NCBI RefSeq assembly: GCF_022513585.1
Contig: NZ_JAKWBF010000035.1
Span: forward strand, 1 to 52,349
Direction of reading: 5' to 3'
DNA length: 52,349 nucleotides
Source of the DNA: Gordonia gummivorans
Lineage (GTDB): Bacteria > Actinomycetota > Actinomycetes > Mycobacteriales > Mycobacteriaceae
Part shown: piece after piece, positions 18,209-26,378 of the stretch
How positions within the stretch are numbered: position 1 is the stretch's first letter
Layout of the letters: each line of letters opens with the position of its first letter
Made by a program: the position numbers and the translations under genes
Notes under the pieces: generated by a model
Told to the model about the DNA's origin: nothing
What the model saw: the letters and a program-made list of their open reading frames with translations, nothing else
Databases searched by the model: none

Positions 18209-18514
18209 ATGGCTGCGGTCAGCGACGAGCAGGTGGAGGACGTGCGCGGACTGGTTGCCGCGATCCCGCTGGGTCAGGTGAGTACCTACGGGGATCTCGC
18301 TGCCGCAGCGGGACTTTCGTCGCCGCGCATCGTCGGCTGGATCATGCGCACCGACACCGTCGACCTGCCGTGGCATCGCGTCGTCCCGGCGTCGGGGAAG
18401 CCCGCCCAACACCTCGCCCGTCGCCAACTCGAGCGACTCCGGGCCGAGGGTGTACCGATCGTCGACGGTCGAATTCGATTGCGGGAGTGCCGATGGGACA
18501 TCCCCTCCCGTTGA
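18209..18514 (+). CDS. Alkyltransferase-like protein (ATL), MGMT DNA-binding domain
   Basis: A 101-residue protein equivalent to the C-terminal domain of O6-alkylguanine-DNA alkyltransferase. The active-site PCHRV of true alkyltransferases is PWHRV here (54-58, Trp55), which is the signature of ATL proteins. ATLs bind O6-alkylguanine without repairing it and hand the lesion to nucleotide excision repair. Helix-turn-helix residues STYGDLAAAAGLSSPRIVG precede it. GGAG lies five bases before the ATG. The stop codon TGA is inside the first copy of the CCGTTGACCGTGC repeat. Position matches Rv3204. Confidence 0.88.
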   Translation: MAAVSDEQVEDVRGLVAAIPLGQVSTYGDLAAAAGLSSPRIVGWIMRTDTVDLPWHRVVPASGKPAQHLARRQLERLRAEGVPIVDGRIRLRECRWDIPSR

Positions 18515-18562
18515 CCGTGCAGCGAAAACCGTTGACCGTGCGTCGCATATCGTTGACTGTGC
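18508..18562. repeat. Three tandem 21-bp repeats (CCGTTGACCGTGC core)
   Basis: The core occurs at 18508-18520, 18529-18541 and, with two changes (TCGTTGACTGTGC), at 18550-18562, giving an exact 21-base period. The first copy contains the TGA of the ATL gene. An inverted copy is at 18804-18816. Confidence 0.8.
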
Positions 18563-18608
18563 AGCGAATGCCAGGGATCAGCGACCCACCCGCCGGCCAC
18601 CAAGAAAA

Positions 18609-18701
18609 TAGGGGAAGAAACTCGTCCCCTACCCTTGGTGTCCTCCCTGCGAGTTTTCTGGGGGACGACTCCGAACCTCGCGGAAGAAAGTTCCTCCCCT
18701 A
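18609..18701. repeat. Structured intergenic repeat, copy 1 (TAGGGG...CCCCTA)
   Basis: A 93-base element bounded by TAGGGG and CCCCTA. It aligns over its full length with 52254-52345; by hand 77 of 93 columns are identical. A hairpin-forming palindrome lies at each end and GTCCTCCC can pair with a GGGGGAC stretch in the middle. The surrounding gap, 18515-18809, has no credible gene. Confidence 0.75.
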
Positions 18702-18803
18702 GGTTTTTGCTGCACCGCGCAGACGCATTTCCCCAGTTCAGAGACTTGGTCACGTCATTCTTCGGATCAGTCAGACCGACTCGACGGCGTCCGGTTTTGG
18801 GGC

Positions 18804-18816
18804 GCACGGTCAACGG
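18804..18816. repeat. Inverted copy of the CCGTTGACCGTGC repeat
   Basis: GCACGGTCAACGG is the perfect reverse complement of the tandem repeat core at 18508. It contains the TGA stop of the sirohydrochlorin chelatase gene on the minus strand. Confidence 0.75.
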
Positions 18817-19559
18817 AGGTGGACGGCGGCCGTTCGACGGTAGGGACTGATGGCAGCACGCATACGGGTGACGATCAGGTCGATGATGCGGGGGTCGGCG
18901 CCCAAGGGTGCCGAAACTGCGTCGGCACCATAGGTTTCCAGTCGCTGATGAAACAGGCCGGGTGCGAGCAGATGGCTGGCGACAACCACCCGCCGACCGC
19001 TGCGCCGAGCCCGGGCGATCGCCTCGGGCACCGTGGGCGTCGCGGTGGCGATGAAGCCGACCTCGATGCGGCCACCGATCAGCGACTCGAGCTGTCGCGC
19101 CGCGAGATAGACCTGACCGCACGCACTTTGATCGGAACTTCCGGCGGCGGCGAGCACCACGGCGTCGCCCGGCTGCCAACCGGCCTCGACGAGTCGCAGT
19201 CGTGCGACCGCCGCGATCGCCGGGTCCGGGCCGAGCGCGCGGGTGACGATCGTGTCCCGACGACCGGCCGCCGCGACGTGCTCGGGGATGTCCTTGCGGA
19301 CGTGATAGCCCGACGCCAGGAAGGCCGGCACCAGCAGAGCGGGACGTTCGACGTCGGCGATGACCTCGGCCGGTGTCGGGCCGAGCACATCCACGAACGC
19401 GGTGCGGGTGGTTCCGATCCGACGACTCACCAATGCGGCGATGTCGGCGATCACGTTGACCCCGTGTGGGTTTCGGGTTCCGTGCGCCACCAGCACCGGA
19501 CTGACGTCACGCAGCCGGTCACCGAAGGGCAGCACCACACCACCGTCGTGATTCGTCAT
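18810..19559 (-). CDS. Sirohydrochlorin chelatase (CbiX/SirB-like)
   Basis: A 249-residue chelatase inserting metal into sirohydrochlorin; beside nirBD the product is most likely sirohaem. Two homologous halves are visible. Metal or tetrapyrrole-binding histidines fit His26 (VAHGTRNPHG) and His86 (LASGYHVRKD). The last residues, VHLR then TGA, lie inside the inverted GTTGACCGTGC repeat. The start ATG overlaps the stop of the uroporphyrinogen synthase/regulator gene (ATGA), so it is the last gene of the narK-nirBD operon. In M. tuberculosis the equivalent genes are elsewhere on the chromosome (Rv0259c region). Confidence 0.9.
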   Translation of the reverse strand: MTNHDGGVVLPFGDRLRDVSPVLVAHGTRNPHGVNVIADIAALVSRRIGTTRTAFVDVLGPTPAEVIADVERPALLVPAFLASGYHVRKDIPEHVAAAGRRDTIVTRALGPDPAIAAVARLRLVEAGWQPGDAVVLAAAGSSDQSACGQVYLAARQLESLIGGRIEVGFIATATPTVPEAIARARRSGRRVVVASHLLAPGLFHQRLETYGADAVSAPLGADPRIIDLIVTRMRAAISPYRRTAAVHLR

Positions 19560-20752
19560 TCGTCCCCCTCGCTGTCGTATTCGAGGTCCACTGCGAGGCG
19601 ATAGCCCCGCTTGACCACGGTCTGGATCATCTTGGGATCGCCGAGCGCCGCACGCAGACGCCCCACCGCCACCTCGACCGCGTGCGTATCGGAACTGTCG
19701 CCCGGCAGCCCACCGAGCAACTCCTGCCGCGACACCACCCGTCCGGGCACTCCGGCGGCGAGGATCTTCAGCAGGATCATGCTGGTCGACGAGAGGTCGC
19801 GCACCTGGCCGTCGACGAGTACCGCCTGACCGTGGATCGAGGCGTCGTGGCCGGCGACCCGCAAGGTGTGCGTGCGTCGCGGCAACTCGTCGGTGATCAT
19901 TCGGGCCAGCGCGCCGAGCCGGAAGCGTCGCGGGTAGGTTGTCGGGATCTGTAGGGCCTCAAGGGGACTCGCGGTCACCGAGCCGACGCACATCACCGGC
20001 ACCGCGGTGCGCAGCGCGTGCACGAACTGCTGCAGCTTGCCCAGTTCCTTTGCCCGCGTGAGGATCGACGCGGCGGCCGGTGCACTGGTGAAGGTGATCG
20101 CGTCCAGGTCGGCGCGCAACACCGACCAGATCATCTTGTCGATGGCGTCGACGTCGGGATGCATGTTCCAGCGGTAGACCGGGATCGCGACCACCTCGGC
20201 ACCTGCCGCGCGCAGCACAGTGCAGAAGTCCGGCAACGGTTCCCACTCACTGGTCGCCCCATGCAGTTGCACGGCGATCCGCACGCCGTCGACACCCTCG
20301 TCGAGGAGCCGGTCGAGCACCTCCGAGGACGACTCGCTCTCTGGCGACCACTCCTCGCGGAGGCCGGCTGCGCGGATCGCGCCCTTCGCCTTGGGTCCGC
20401 GGGCGATCAGGCGGCTCTTGCCGAGCGCCTCGAGGACATCTTCGGCATTGCCCCAACCCTCCGCGGCCTCCACCCACCCACGAAAGCCGATGCCGGTCGT
20501 GGCGACCATGATGTCGGCCGGATGGGCGATGAGCTCGGCGGTGACCCGTTCGAGTTCGGTGTCGTCGGCCAGCGGCAGGATTCGGATGGTCGGCGCATGG
20601 ATCACACGTGCGCCTCTGCGGGTCAGCAGCGCGGCGAATTCTTCGGCCCGACGAGCCGCCGTCACGCCGATGGTGAAACCGGCCAGCGGAAGCGGACCGT
20701 CACCGTCACTCGATGATCCCGCCGGCCCCGACACTGAAGATGTGGTGTTCAC
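19556..20752 (-). CDS. Uroporphyrinogen-III synthase fused to winged-helix DNA-binding domain
   Basis: A 398-residue two-domain protein, Rv0260c-like. The N-terminal part, about 25-270, resembles HemD (GFTIGVTAARRAEEFAALL; ATTGIGFRGWV; DAITFTSAPAAASIL). The C-terminal part, about 300-390, is an OmpR-type winged helix (LSSTSMILLKILAAG; HAVEVAVGRLRAALGD; VVKRGYRLAVD). It may combine a tetrapyrrole role with regulation of nitrite assimilation. The GTG start overlaps the nirD TGA (GTGA), which fixes the start; a longer frame exists but lies within nirD. Whether the HemD domain is catalytic is not evident. Confidence 0.9.
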   Translation of the reverse strand: MNTTSSVSGPAGSSSDGDGPLPLAGFTIGVTAARRAEEFAALLTRRGARVIHAPTIRILPLADDTELERVTAELIAHPADIMVATTGIGFRGWVEAAEGWGNAEDVLEALGKSRLIARGPKAKGAIRAAGLREEWSPESESSSEVLDRLLDEGVDGVRIAVQLHGATSEWEPLPDFCTVLRAAGAEVVAIPVYRWNMHPDVDAIDKMIWSVLRADLDAITFTSAPAAASILTRAKELGKLQQFVHALRTAVPVMCVGSVTASPLEALQIPTTYPRRFRLGALARMITDELPRRTHTLRVAGHDASIHGQAVLVDGQVRDLSSTSMILLKILAAGVPGRVVSRQELLGGLPGDSSDTHAVEVAVGRLRAALGDPKMIQTVVKRGYRLAVDLEYDSEGDE

Positions 20753-21177
20753 GCTGGAAAGAACACCTCGACCACTCGTTCCACCACACGCACGGCGTAG
20801 CTGGGCACCGACATCGCGTCGTCGTCGAGGCAGAGCCCGGTGCGCAAGGCGAAGACCTGCTTGCCGAGCGGGCTCGCCACCGTCGGTTCGCCCGCGCGAT
20901 CGCCGGTGAGGCCGCGCGACAGCACCGCGGCACGACCGTAGGGATCGATGTTGCCGATCGCATACAAGCGGGTCCGGCCGGGCGCGGCCTCCCGATCGGT
21001 CTCGGCCGCCGGAATGCGGAACAGCGCAGCCTGGACGGCGTCGGGCCCCAGCACGGCCGCGCCACGACCGACGATCAGGTCGTCGATGGCGCACGCCCGC
21101 ACCCACACACCCGGTACGGCTGCCTCGGGGACACTCTCGGTCACCGGCGTCGAATCGCCGGTGGCGGCGACACTCAT
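20749..21177 (-). CDS. nirD: Nitrite reductase small subunit NirD
   Basis: A 142-residue Rieske-fold subunit of the assimilatory NADH-dependent nitrite reductase. It has the Rieske-like strand pattern (RLYAIGNIDPYGRAAVLSRG; ASPLGKQVFALRTGLCLDD) but lacks the CxH...CxxH iron-sulphur ligands, as is normal for NirD. It overlaps nirB upstream (ATGA, 21177) and the regulator gene downstream (GTGA), so it is translationally coupled on both sides. It works with NirB to reduce nitrite to ammonium in the cytoplasm. Confidence 0.92.
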   Translation of the reverse strand: MSVAATGDSTPVTESVPEAAVPGVWVRACAIDDLIVGRGAAVLGPDAVQAALFRIPAAETDREAAPGRTRLYAIGNIDPYGRAAVLSRGLTGDRAGEPTVASPLGKQVFALRTGLCLDDDAMSVPSYAVRVVERVVEVFFPA

Positions 21178-23738
21178 GTCGGCACTCCTTCTCTCTGATC
21201 TGAAGCGATCTGGTCGCCGCCTGCCCGGTCGGGCATGGCGGGCATGTCAAGCAGGACCGGAACCTTGCGATCACCGTCACCGTCGAACTTGATGGTGGGG
21301 TCCACCACATCGGGTGCGTTCACGAACGACACGAACCGCTTGAGCTTGTCCTCGTCGGCCAGCACCGCGGCCCACTCGTCGGTGTAACCGGCCACATGCT
21401 GGTCCATCGCGGCCTCCAGTTCGGCGGCCAGACCCAGGCTGTCGTCGCAGACCACCGATCTCAGATGCTCGAGTCCGCCTTCGAGCGATTCCAGCCACGG
21501 GGCTGTGCGCTGCAACCGGTCAGCGGTACGGACGTAGAACATCAGGTACCGATCAATGTAGGCGACGAGCGTGTCGTCATCCACCCCGCCGGCGAGCAGC
21601 TGGGCGTGCTTGGGACTCTGTCCGCCGTTGCCGGCGACGTACAGATTCCAGCCGTGCTCGGTGGCGATGACGCCGACGTCCTTGCCGCGCGCCTCGGCGC
21701 ATTCGCGGGCACACCCGGACACCCCGAACTTCAGCTTGTGCGGCGACCGCAGCCCTCGATAGCGCTTCTCCAGGAACACCGCCATGCCCACCGAGTCCTG
21801 CACACCGTAGCGGCACCACGTCGAGCCGACGCAGCTCTTCACGGTGCGCAGGCTCTTGCCGTAGGCGTGCCCGGATTCCATCCCGGCGTCGACGAGGCGG
21901 CGCCAGATCTCGGGCAGCTGATCAACCCGCGCACCGAACAGATCGATGCGCTGACCACCGGTGATCTTGGTGTACAGGCCGAAATCGCGGGCGATCTCGC
22001 CGATGACGATGAGCTGTTCGGGTGTGACCTCACCGCCCGGCATGCGGGGCACCACCGAATACGACCCGTTCTTCTGCATGTTCGCCAAGAAGTGGTCGTT
22101 GGTGTCCTGCAGGGCGGCCTGCTCACCCGACAGGATGTGATCGCTGGAGGTCGACGCCAGAATCGACGCGACGGTCGGCTTGCAGATTTCACACCCTTGA
22201 CCGGTGCCGTACCGGTCGATGAGCTCGGAGAACGTGCGGATACCGGTCACCGCCACGACCTCGAAGAGTTCGGCCCGCGACTGCGCGAAATGCTCACACA
22301 GCGACTTGCTGAGCTCGACGCCCGACGATTCGAGTAGGGCCTTGATGCTCGGCACGCAGCCGCCGCAGGTGGTGCCCGCCGACGTGCAGCCTTTCACCGC
22401 CGCGATGTCGCAGGCTCCGTCGGCGATCGCCGAACAGATCGTGCCCTTGGACACGCCGTTGCACGAACAGATCTCGGCGTCGTCGGGCAGTGCGTCGAGA
22501 CCGACGCCGCCGCCACCGCCCTCCGGCGCGATGAGCGCCGCCGGATCGCCCGGGATCTCCCGGCCGACCATCGGTTTGAGCATCGCGTACGCCGACGCGT
22601 CACCGACCAGGATGCCGCCGAGCAGCGTCGTGGCGTCGTCGGAGACCACGACCTTGGCGTACTTGCCGGCCACCGGGTCGTGATAGACGATCTCCAGCGA
22701 GTTCTCGGTGGCGCCCATCGCATCACCGAAGCTCGCGACGTCGACTCCGAGCAGTTTCAGTTTGGTCGACATGTCGGCACCCGGGAACGTCCCGGCGCCA
22801 CCGAGCAGCCGATCGGCGACGACCTCTGCAGTGCTGTAACCCGGCGCGACCAGGCCGTAGCAACGACCCTCGACCGCGGCCACCTCACCGATGGCGTAGA
22901 TCGCCTCGTCATCGGTGACGCAGCCGGAGTCCACCAGGACACCGCCCCGCTCCCCGACCGCCAGCCCGGCGTCGCGCGCCAGCTGATCACGGGGGCGGAC
23001 CCCCGCAGAGAACACCACCAGCGACGCGTCGATCTGCGAGTCGTCGCTCAGCGTGATTCGCAGGCCACCGTCGTCGCCGTCGGCGATCCCGGCGGTGCCG
23101 ACCCCGGTGTGCACGATCAGCCCGAGTTCGGTGACGAGCTTCTTGAGGACGGCACCGCCACCGTCGTCGACCTGCATCGGCATCAGCCGTGGAGCGAATT
23201 CCACGACGTGCGGGACCATCCCCATCAGCTTCAGGGCGTTGGCGGCCTCGAGTCCGAGCAGCCCGCCACCGACGACGACGCCGTGCGCGCCGGGACCGGC
23301 CGCCTCGGCAGCCGACCGGATCCCATCGAGATCGTCGAGAGTCCGGTAGACGAAACACTTCTCGTGATCGTGTCCGGGCACCGGCGGCACGAAGGGATAC
23401 GATCCGGTCGCGAGAACCAGTGCGTCGTAATCGATCTGCTGCCCGCCACTGGTCGTGACCCGTCGTCCCGAACGGTCGATCGCGGTGACGGTGTCGCCCA
23501 GGTGTGTCACCACCGAAGCGTCGCCGTCGTAGGTGTTGCCGGCCAGTGCCAGCGAATCACGCGTCCACGCACCGACATACGAGGACAATCCCACCCGGTC
23601 GTAGGCCGGGTCCGCTTCCTCGGACACGATCTCGACACGCCACTGATTGTCGGTGTCGCGGTCGCGTAGTGCTTGGACAAAACGGTGTCCCACCATGCCG
23701 TGTCCGGCCACGACCACTGTCTTGACTTCGCTGGTCAC
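21174..23738 (-). CDS. nirB: Nitrite reductase [NAD(P)H] large subunit NirB
   Basis: An 854-residue flavin, iron-sulphur and sirohaem enzyme. The N-terminal FAD/NAD oxidoreductase part has VVVAGHGMVG (8-17) and VVVGGGLLGLEAA. A BFD-like [2Fe-2S] site has C424, C426, C458 and C461. The C-terminal sirohaem/[4Fe-4S] domain has C636, C642, C676 and C680 (SCVGSTWCRYG; GVSGCARECAEA). Length is the usual one for the family. The GTG start has AAGGAG six bases upstream. It follows narK after a 53-base gap and is followed by nirD with a four-base overlap. Confidence 0.95.
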   Translation of the reverse strand: MTSEVKTVVVAGHGMVGHRFVQALRDRDTDNQWRVEIVSEEADPAYDRVGLSSYVGAWTRDSLALAGNTYDGDASVVTHLGDTVTAIDRSGRRVTTSGGQQIDYDALVLATGSYPFVPPVPGHDHEKCFVYRTLDDLDGIRSAAEAAGPGAHGVVVGGGLLGLEAANALKLMGMVPHVVEFAPRLMPMQVDDGGGAVLKKLVTELGLIVHTGVGTAGIADGDDGGLRITLSDDSQIDASLVVFSAGVRPRDQLARDAGLAVGERGGVLVDSGCVTDDEAIYAIGEVAAVEGRCYGLVAPGYSTAEVVADRLLGGAGTFPGADMSTKLKLLGVDVASFGDAMGATENSLEIVYHDPVAGKYAKVVVSDDATTLLGGILVGDASAYAMLKPMVGREIPGDPAALIAPEGGGGGVGLDALPDDAEICSCNGVSKGTICSAIADGACDIAAVKGCTSAGTTCGGCVPSIKALLESSGVELSKSLCEHFAQSRAELFEVVAVTGIRTFSELIDRYGTGQGCEICKPTVASILASTSSDHILSGEQAALQDTNDHFLANMQKNGSYSVVPRMPGGEVTPEQLIVIGEIARDFGLYTKITGGQRIDLFGARVDQLPEIWRRLVDAGMESGHAYGKSLRTVKSCVGSTWCRYGVQDSVGMAVFLEKRYRGLRSPHKLKFGVSGCARECAEARGKDVGVIATEHGWNLYVAGNGGQSPKHAQLLAGGVDDDTLVAYIDRYLMFYVRTADRLQRTAPWLESLEGGLEHLRSVVCDDSLGLAAELEAAMDQHVAGYTDEWAAVLADEDKLKRFVSFVNAPDVVDPTIKFDGDGDRKVPVLLDMPAMPDRAGGDQIASDQREGVPT

Positions 23739-23791
23739 TGGGTGCTCCTTGCTCGATCTCGGGGCTCAATATCGGCGGATTGCCGGCCCGA

Positions 23792-25249
23792 TCAGGCCAT
23801 CGCCTTGTCGGTGGTCCCGGCGTCGCTCTTGGCGGCCGGGGCATCGGCCACGGTCAGATCCGTGGTCTCACCGATCACCATCGGACGGCGTGCATAGAAC
23901 CACCAGGTGACGAGCGCGGCCACCACGTAGAAGCTCGTGAACACCCAGAACGCCATCGTCGCAGACTGATTCGACTTGTAGCTGGCTCGCAGGACCAGGT
24001 TGATCCCGACACCGCCGAGACCGCCGGCAGCTCCCGCGATACCGATCAGCGCGCCCGCCATGCTGCGCGACCACTTGACCTTGCCCAGCGCGGTGAGCCC
24101 GGACATGTTCGCCACCTTGTGTTCCCAGATCGTCGGGATGATCTTGTACACCGAACCGTTGGCCAGACCCGAGAGCAGGAACAGCAGGATGAACCCGACG
24201 ATGAACGCGGCCAGCACTCCGCCGGTGATCTTCTTGTCGTTGTGGTCGGCGATGGTTCCGGCAACCACCAGGATCGACGCCGAGAAGATCATGGCGATGA
24301 AGGTGTAGAGGGTGACCTTGCCGCCGCCGACGCGGTCGGCCAGCTTGCCGCCATACGGGCGGCTGATCGAACCGAGCAGCGGGCCGATCCAGGCGATCTG
24401 GGCGGCCGCGAGCGCGGGCTTGGCGGCACCGGCCGCGGTGAAGCTGATGTTGAGGACCTGGCTGAAGGCGAAACCGAAGCCGATGAACGAACCGAAGGTG
24501 CCGATGTAGAGCAGGCAGATCAGCCAGGTGTCGCGGTAGCGGAGGCAGTCGATCATGGCACGCCCACTGGCGGTCTGGTGATCGAGGTTGTCCATGTAGA
24601 TCGCAGCGCCGACGCCGGCCACGGCAAGCGCGACAAGGTAGACGGCACAGACGATTTCGGGCTTGTCCGACGCGAGCCAGATCACCAGCAGACCGATGAG
24701 CTGGACGACCGGCACGCCGATGTTGCCGCCGCCGGCGTTGAGGCCGAGCGCCCATCCCTTGAGCCGCTGCGGGTAGAAGGCGTTGATGTTGGTCATCGAC
24801 GACGCGAAGTTGCCGCCGCCGAAACCGGTGATCGCGGCCACGGCCAAGAACCAGCCGAACCCGAACTCACCGGGGTTCATCATCAGCATCATGGTGAGCC
24901 CGGTCGGGATCAGCAGCACGATCGCGGAGAACACCGCCCAGTTACGACCGCCGAAGATCGCGGTGGCCTGGGTGTAGGGAATGCGCAGGCAGGAGCCCAC
25001 GAAGGTCGCGGTGGCCGCGATGACGAACTTCTGGTCGAGGCTGATCCCGTAGGCCGGACCCATGAACAGGGCCATCACCGAGAACAGCGACCACACCGAG
25101 AAGCCCACATGCTCGCAGAAGACCGACCAGAAGAGATTGCGCTTGGCGATCTCCGCGTTGCCGTTCTCCCACGCCTGCCGATCCTCGGGATCCCAATCCC
25201 GGATCGTGTGATCGCGTTTGAGGTTCTCCCTCACTGAAGAAAATGCCAT
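23792..25249 (-). CDS. narK: Nitrate/nitrite MFS transporter (NarK family)
   Basis: A 485-residue major facilitator protein with about 12 hydrophobic segments. Signature stretches include GFGGGNFASSMTNINAFYP and GAAGGLGGVGINLVLR, matching the glycine-rich nitrate-porter motifs in helices 5 and 11. It probably imports nitrate or exchanges nitrate and nitrite. It is the first gene of the nirBD operon. The ATG at 25249 was chosen (GGGGT eight bases upstream) over a TTG 18 bases further out. The 216-base upstream region must hold the operon promoter; I found no convincing -35/-10 pair or GlnR box by eye. No nitrate reductase gene is in the window. Confidence 0.92.
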   Translation of the reverse strand: MAFSSVRENLKRDHTIRDWDPEDRQAWENGNAEIAKRNLFWSVFCEHVGFSVWSLFSVMALFMGPAYGISLDQKFVIAATATFVGSCLRIPYTQATAIFGGRNWAVFSAIVLLIPTGLTMMLMMNPGEFGFGWFLAVAAITGFGGGNFASSMTNINAFYPQRLKGWALGLNAGGGNIGVPVVQLIGLLVIWLASDKPEIVCAVYLVALAVAGVGAAIYMDNLDHQTASGRAMIDCLRYRDTWLICLLYIGTFGSFIGFGFAFSQVLNISFTAAGAAKPALAAAQIAWIGPLLGSISRPYGGKLADRVGGGKVTLYTFIAMIFSASILVVAGTIADHNDKKITGGVLAAFIVGFILLFLLSGLANGSVYKIIPTIWEHKVANMSGLTALGKVKWSRSMAGALIGIAGAAGGLGGVGINLVLRASYKSNQSATMAFWVFTSFYVVAALVTWWFYARRPMVIGETTDLTVADAPAAKSDAGTTDKAMA

Positions 25250-25465
25250 GTGTCTACCCCGGTCCAATGCTGTGGATACCGCGCGTCGGCGGTGGTGGTC
25301 GATTTACGACACCGCAGACAGCGTCGTCGTGCGATTGAGACCAAAGGTAAAGAGCGCGTGTTGCGCGGATTTTCGTTCAGATGACCCGACCGTCACGTTG
25401 TGCTCACATCGTCACACTGGCGCTGTGAGAACTCCAGATTCGACGTATAGGGCCCTGAGCTGCAG

Positions 25466-26320
25466 TTATACCATCAGGCGCACTTGATCGACCACTCGTT
25501 GCAGACCGGGCAGTGCGCCCGAGGTGGACCGTGGGTGCAGGGCGTGGACCGCGAGACGGAACATCGTCGCCCGCAGCATCATCTGCGGCCACTCCGGTTG
25601 GTCGGACCAGCGGTCGATCAGTTCGTCGTCGGCGCCACCCCAGGCGAGGGAGTCGACCACCACCACCGCCGCGGCCCACGGCGCGGGTCGCCAGTACGGG
25701 ACGATGTCGGTGATGCCAGGTGCTGCAGCGCCCGCGAACAGCACCGTCCCGAACAGGTCGCCGTGCACCACCTGCGACGGCAGGTCCACGTTCTTACGAA
25801 GTGTCGCAAGGGTTTTGAGCATCTCGACGCTGCGGACGCCATCCGGTGAGGTCGGTTCGCCCATCCCGGCGGCTCGCGCCGCACGCAAGGGAACGTCCTC
25901 CCATGCCGCCCGATCGGCCGCGGTGAACACGTCCACATCGGTGTGTGGCGGCGCCGGCGGCTGCAGCAGGAAACGCGGACGTTCGAGGCCCGCAATGGCC
26001 TCGTGCAGGCGGTCGGCGACCGACACCACCTCGTCGTGCCGCGGTTCCGGGGAACCGGCGATGTAGGTGTCCGCACGCCAACCGGACACCACGTAACGGC
26101 CGTCGGTGGCCCGGAAGGGACGCGCGATACGCAGCCCTTCGACGTAGAGGGACTCCCGGACTGTCGCCGACCAGGCCGCTCGGGCGTGGTCGGGCACCAG
26201 CGACAGCACCACCTCGCCCACGCGCCACCCACCGATCCACGAGTCACCCATCGGGATGGGCGGCTGGGCGGTGAGCCCGAACGTGTTCAGGACATGTTCG
26301 GGCGGCTCGACGCTGTTCAC
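25466..26320 (-). CDS. Aminoglycoside-phosphotransferase-like protein (TIGR02569 family)
   Basis: A 284-residue protein of an actinobacterial family with a distant APH/choline-kinase fold, matching Rv3205c by position. The Brenner-type segment is VVHGDLFGTVLF, followed by ITDIVPYWRPAPW, where a DFG-like aspartate would be expected; both are altered from active kinases (HGDxxxxN has no Asn). It may therefore be a pseudokinase or bind another ligand. The GTG at 26320 is the likely start; there is no clear Shine-Dalgarno, and the frame upstream runs into the moeZ end. It is 58 bases downstream of moeZ on the same strand. Confidence 0.8.
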   Translation of the reverse strand: MNSVEPPEHVLNTFGLTAQPPIPMGDSWIGGWRVGEVVLSLVPDHARAAWSATVRESLYVEGLRIARPFRATDGRYVVSGWRADTYIAGSPEPRHDEVVSVADRLHEAIAGLERPRFLLQPPAPPHTDVDVFTAADRAAWEDVPLRAARAAGMGEPTSPDGVRSVEMLKTLATLRKNVDLPSQVVHGDLFGTVLFAGAAAPGITDIVPYWRPAPWAAAVVVVDSLAWGGADDELIDRWSDQPEWPQMMLRATMFRLAVHALHPRSTSGALPGLQRVVDQVRLMV

Positions 26321-26378
26321 GTCTGCAGAGGTTACCGAGCCGCAGCCCCCGATCCGGTGAGCCACGCGGTCAGAGGCC

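Noticed and set aside
18508..18562. Short tandem repeats considered as a CRISPR array
   Set aside because: Only three units with eight-base variable segments and no cas genes in the window; the period of 21 is too short for repeat plus spacer.
23780..25237. 485-codon plus-strand open frame opposite narK
   Set aside because: It is rich in Asp, His, Gln and Gly, as expected from the complement of a membrane-protein gene, with no domain or ribosome site.
25250..25465. GlnR or CRP site before narK
   Set aside because: A CTCACA...TGTGAG inverted repeat (25403-25429) is present, but the half-sites are in the wrong order for CRP and I could not fit a GlnR box.
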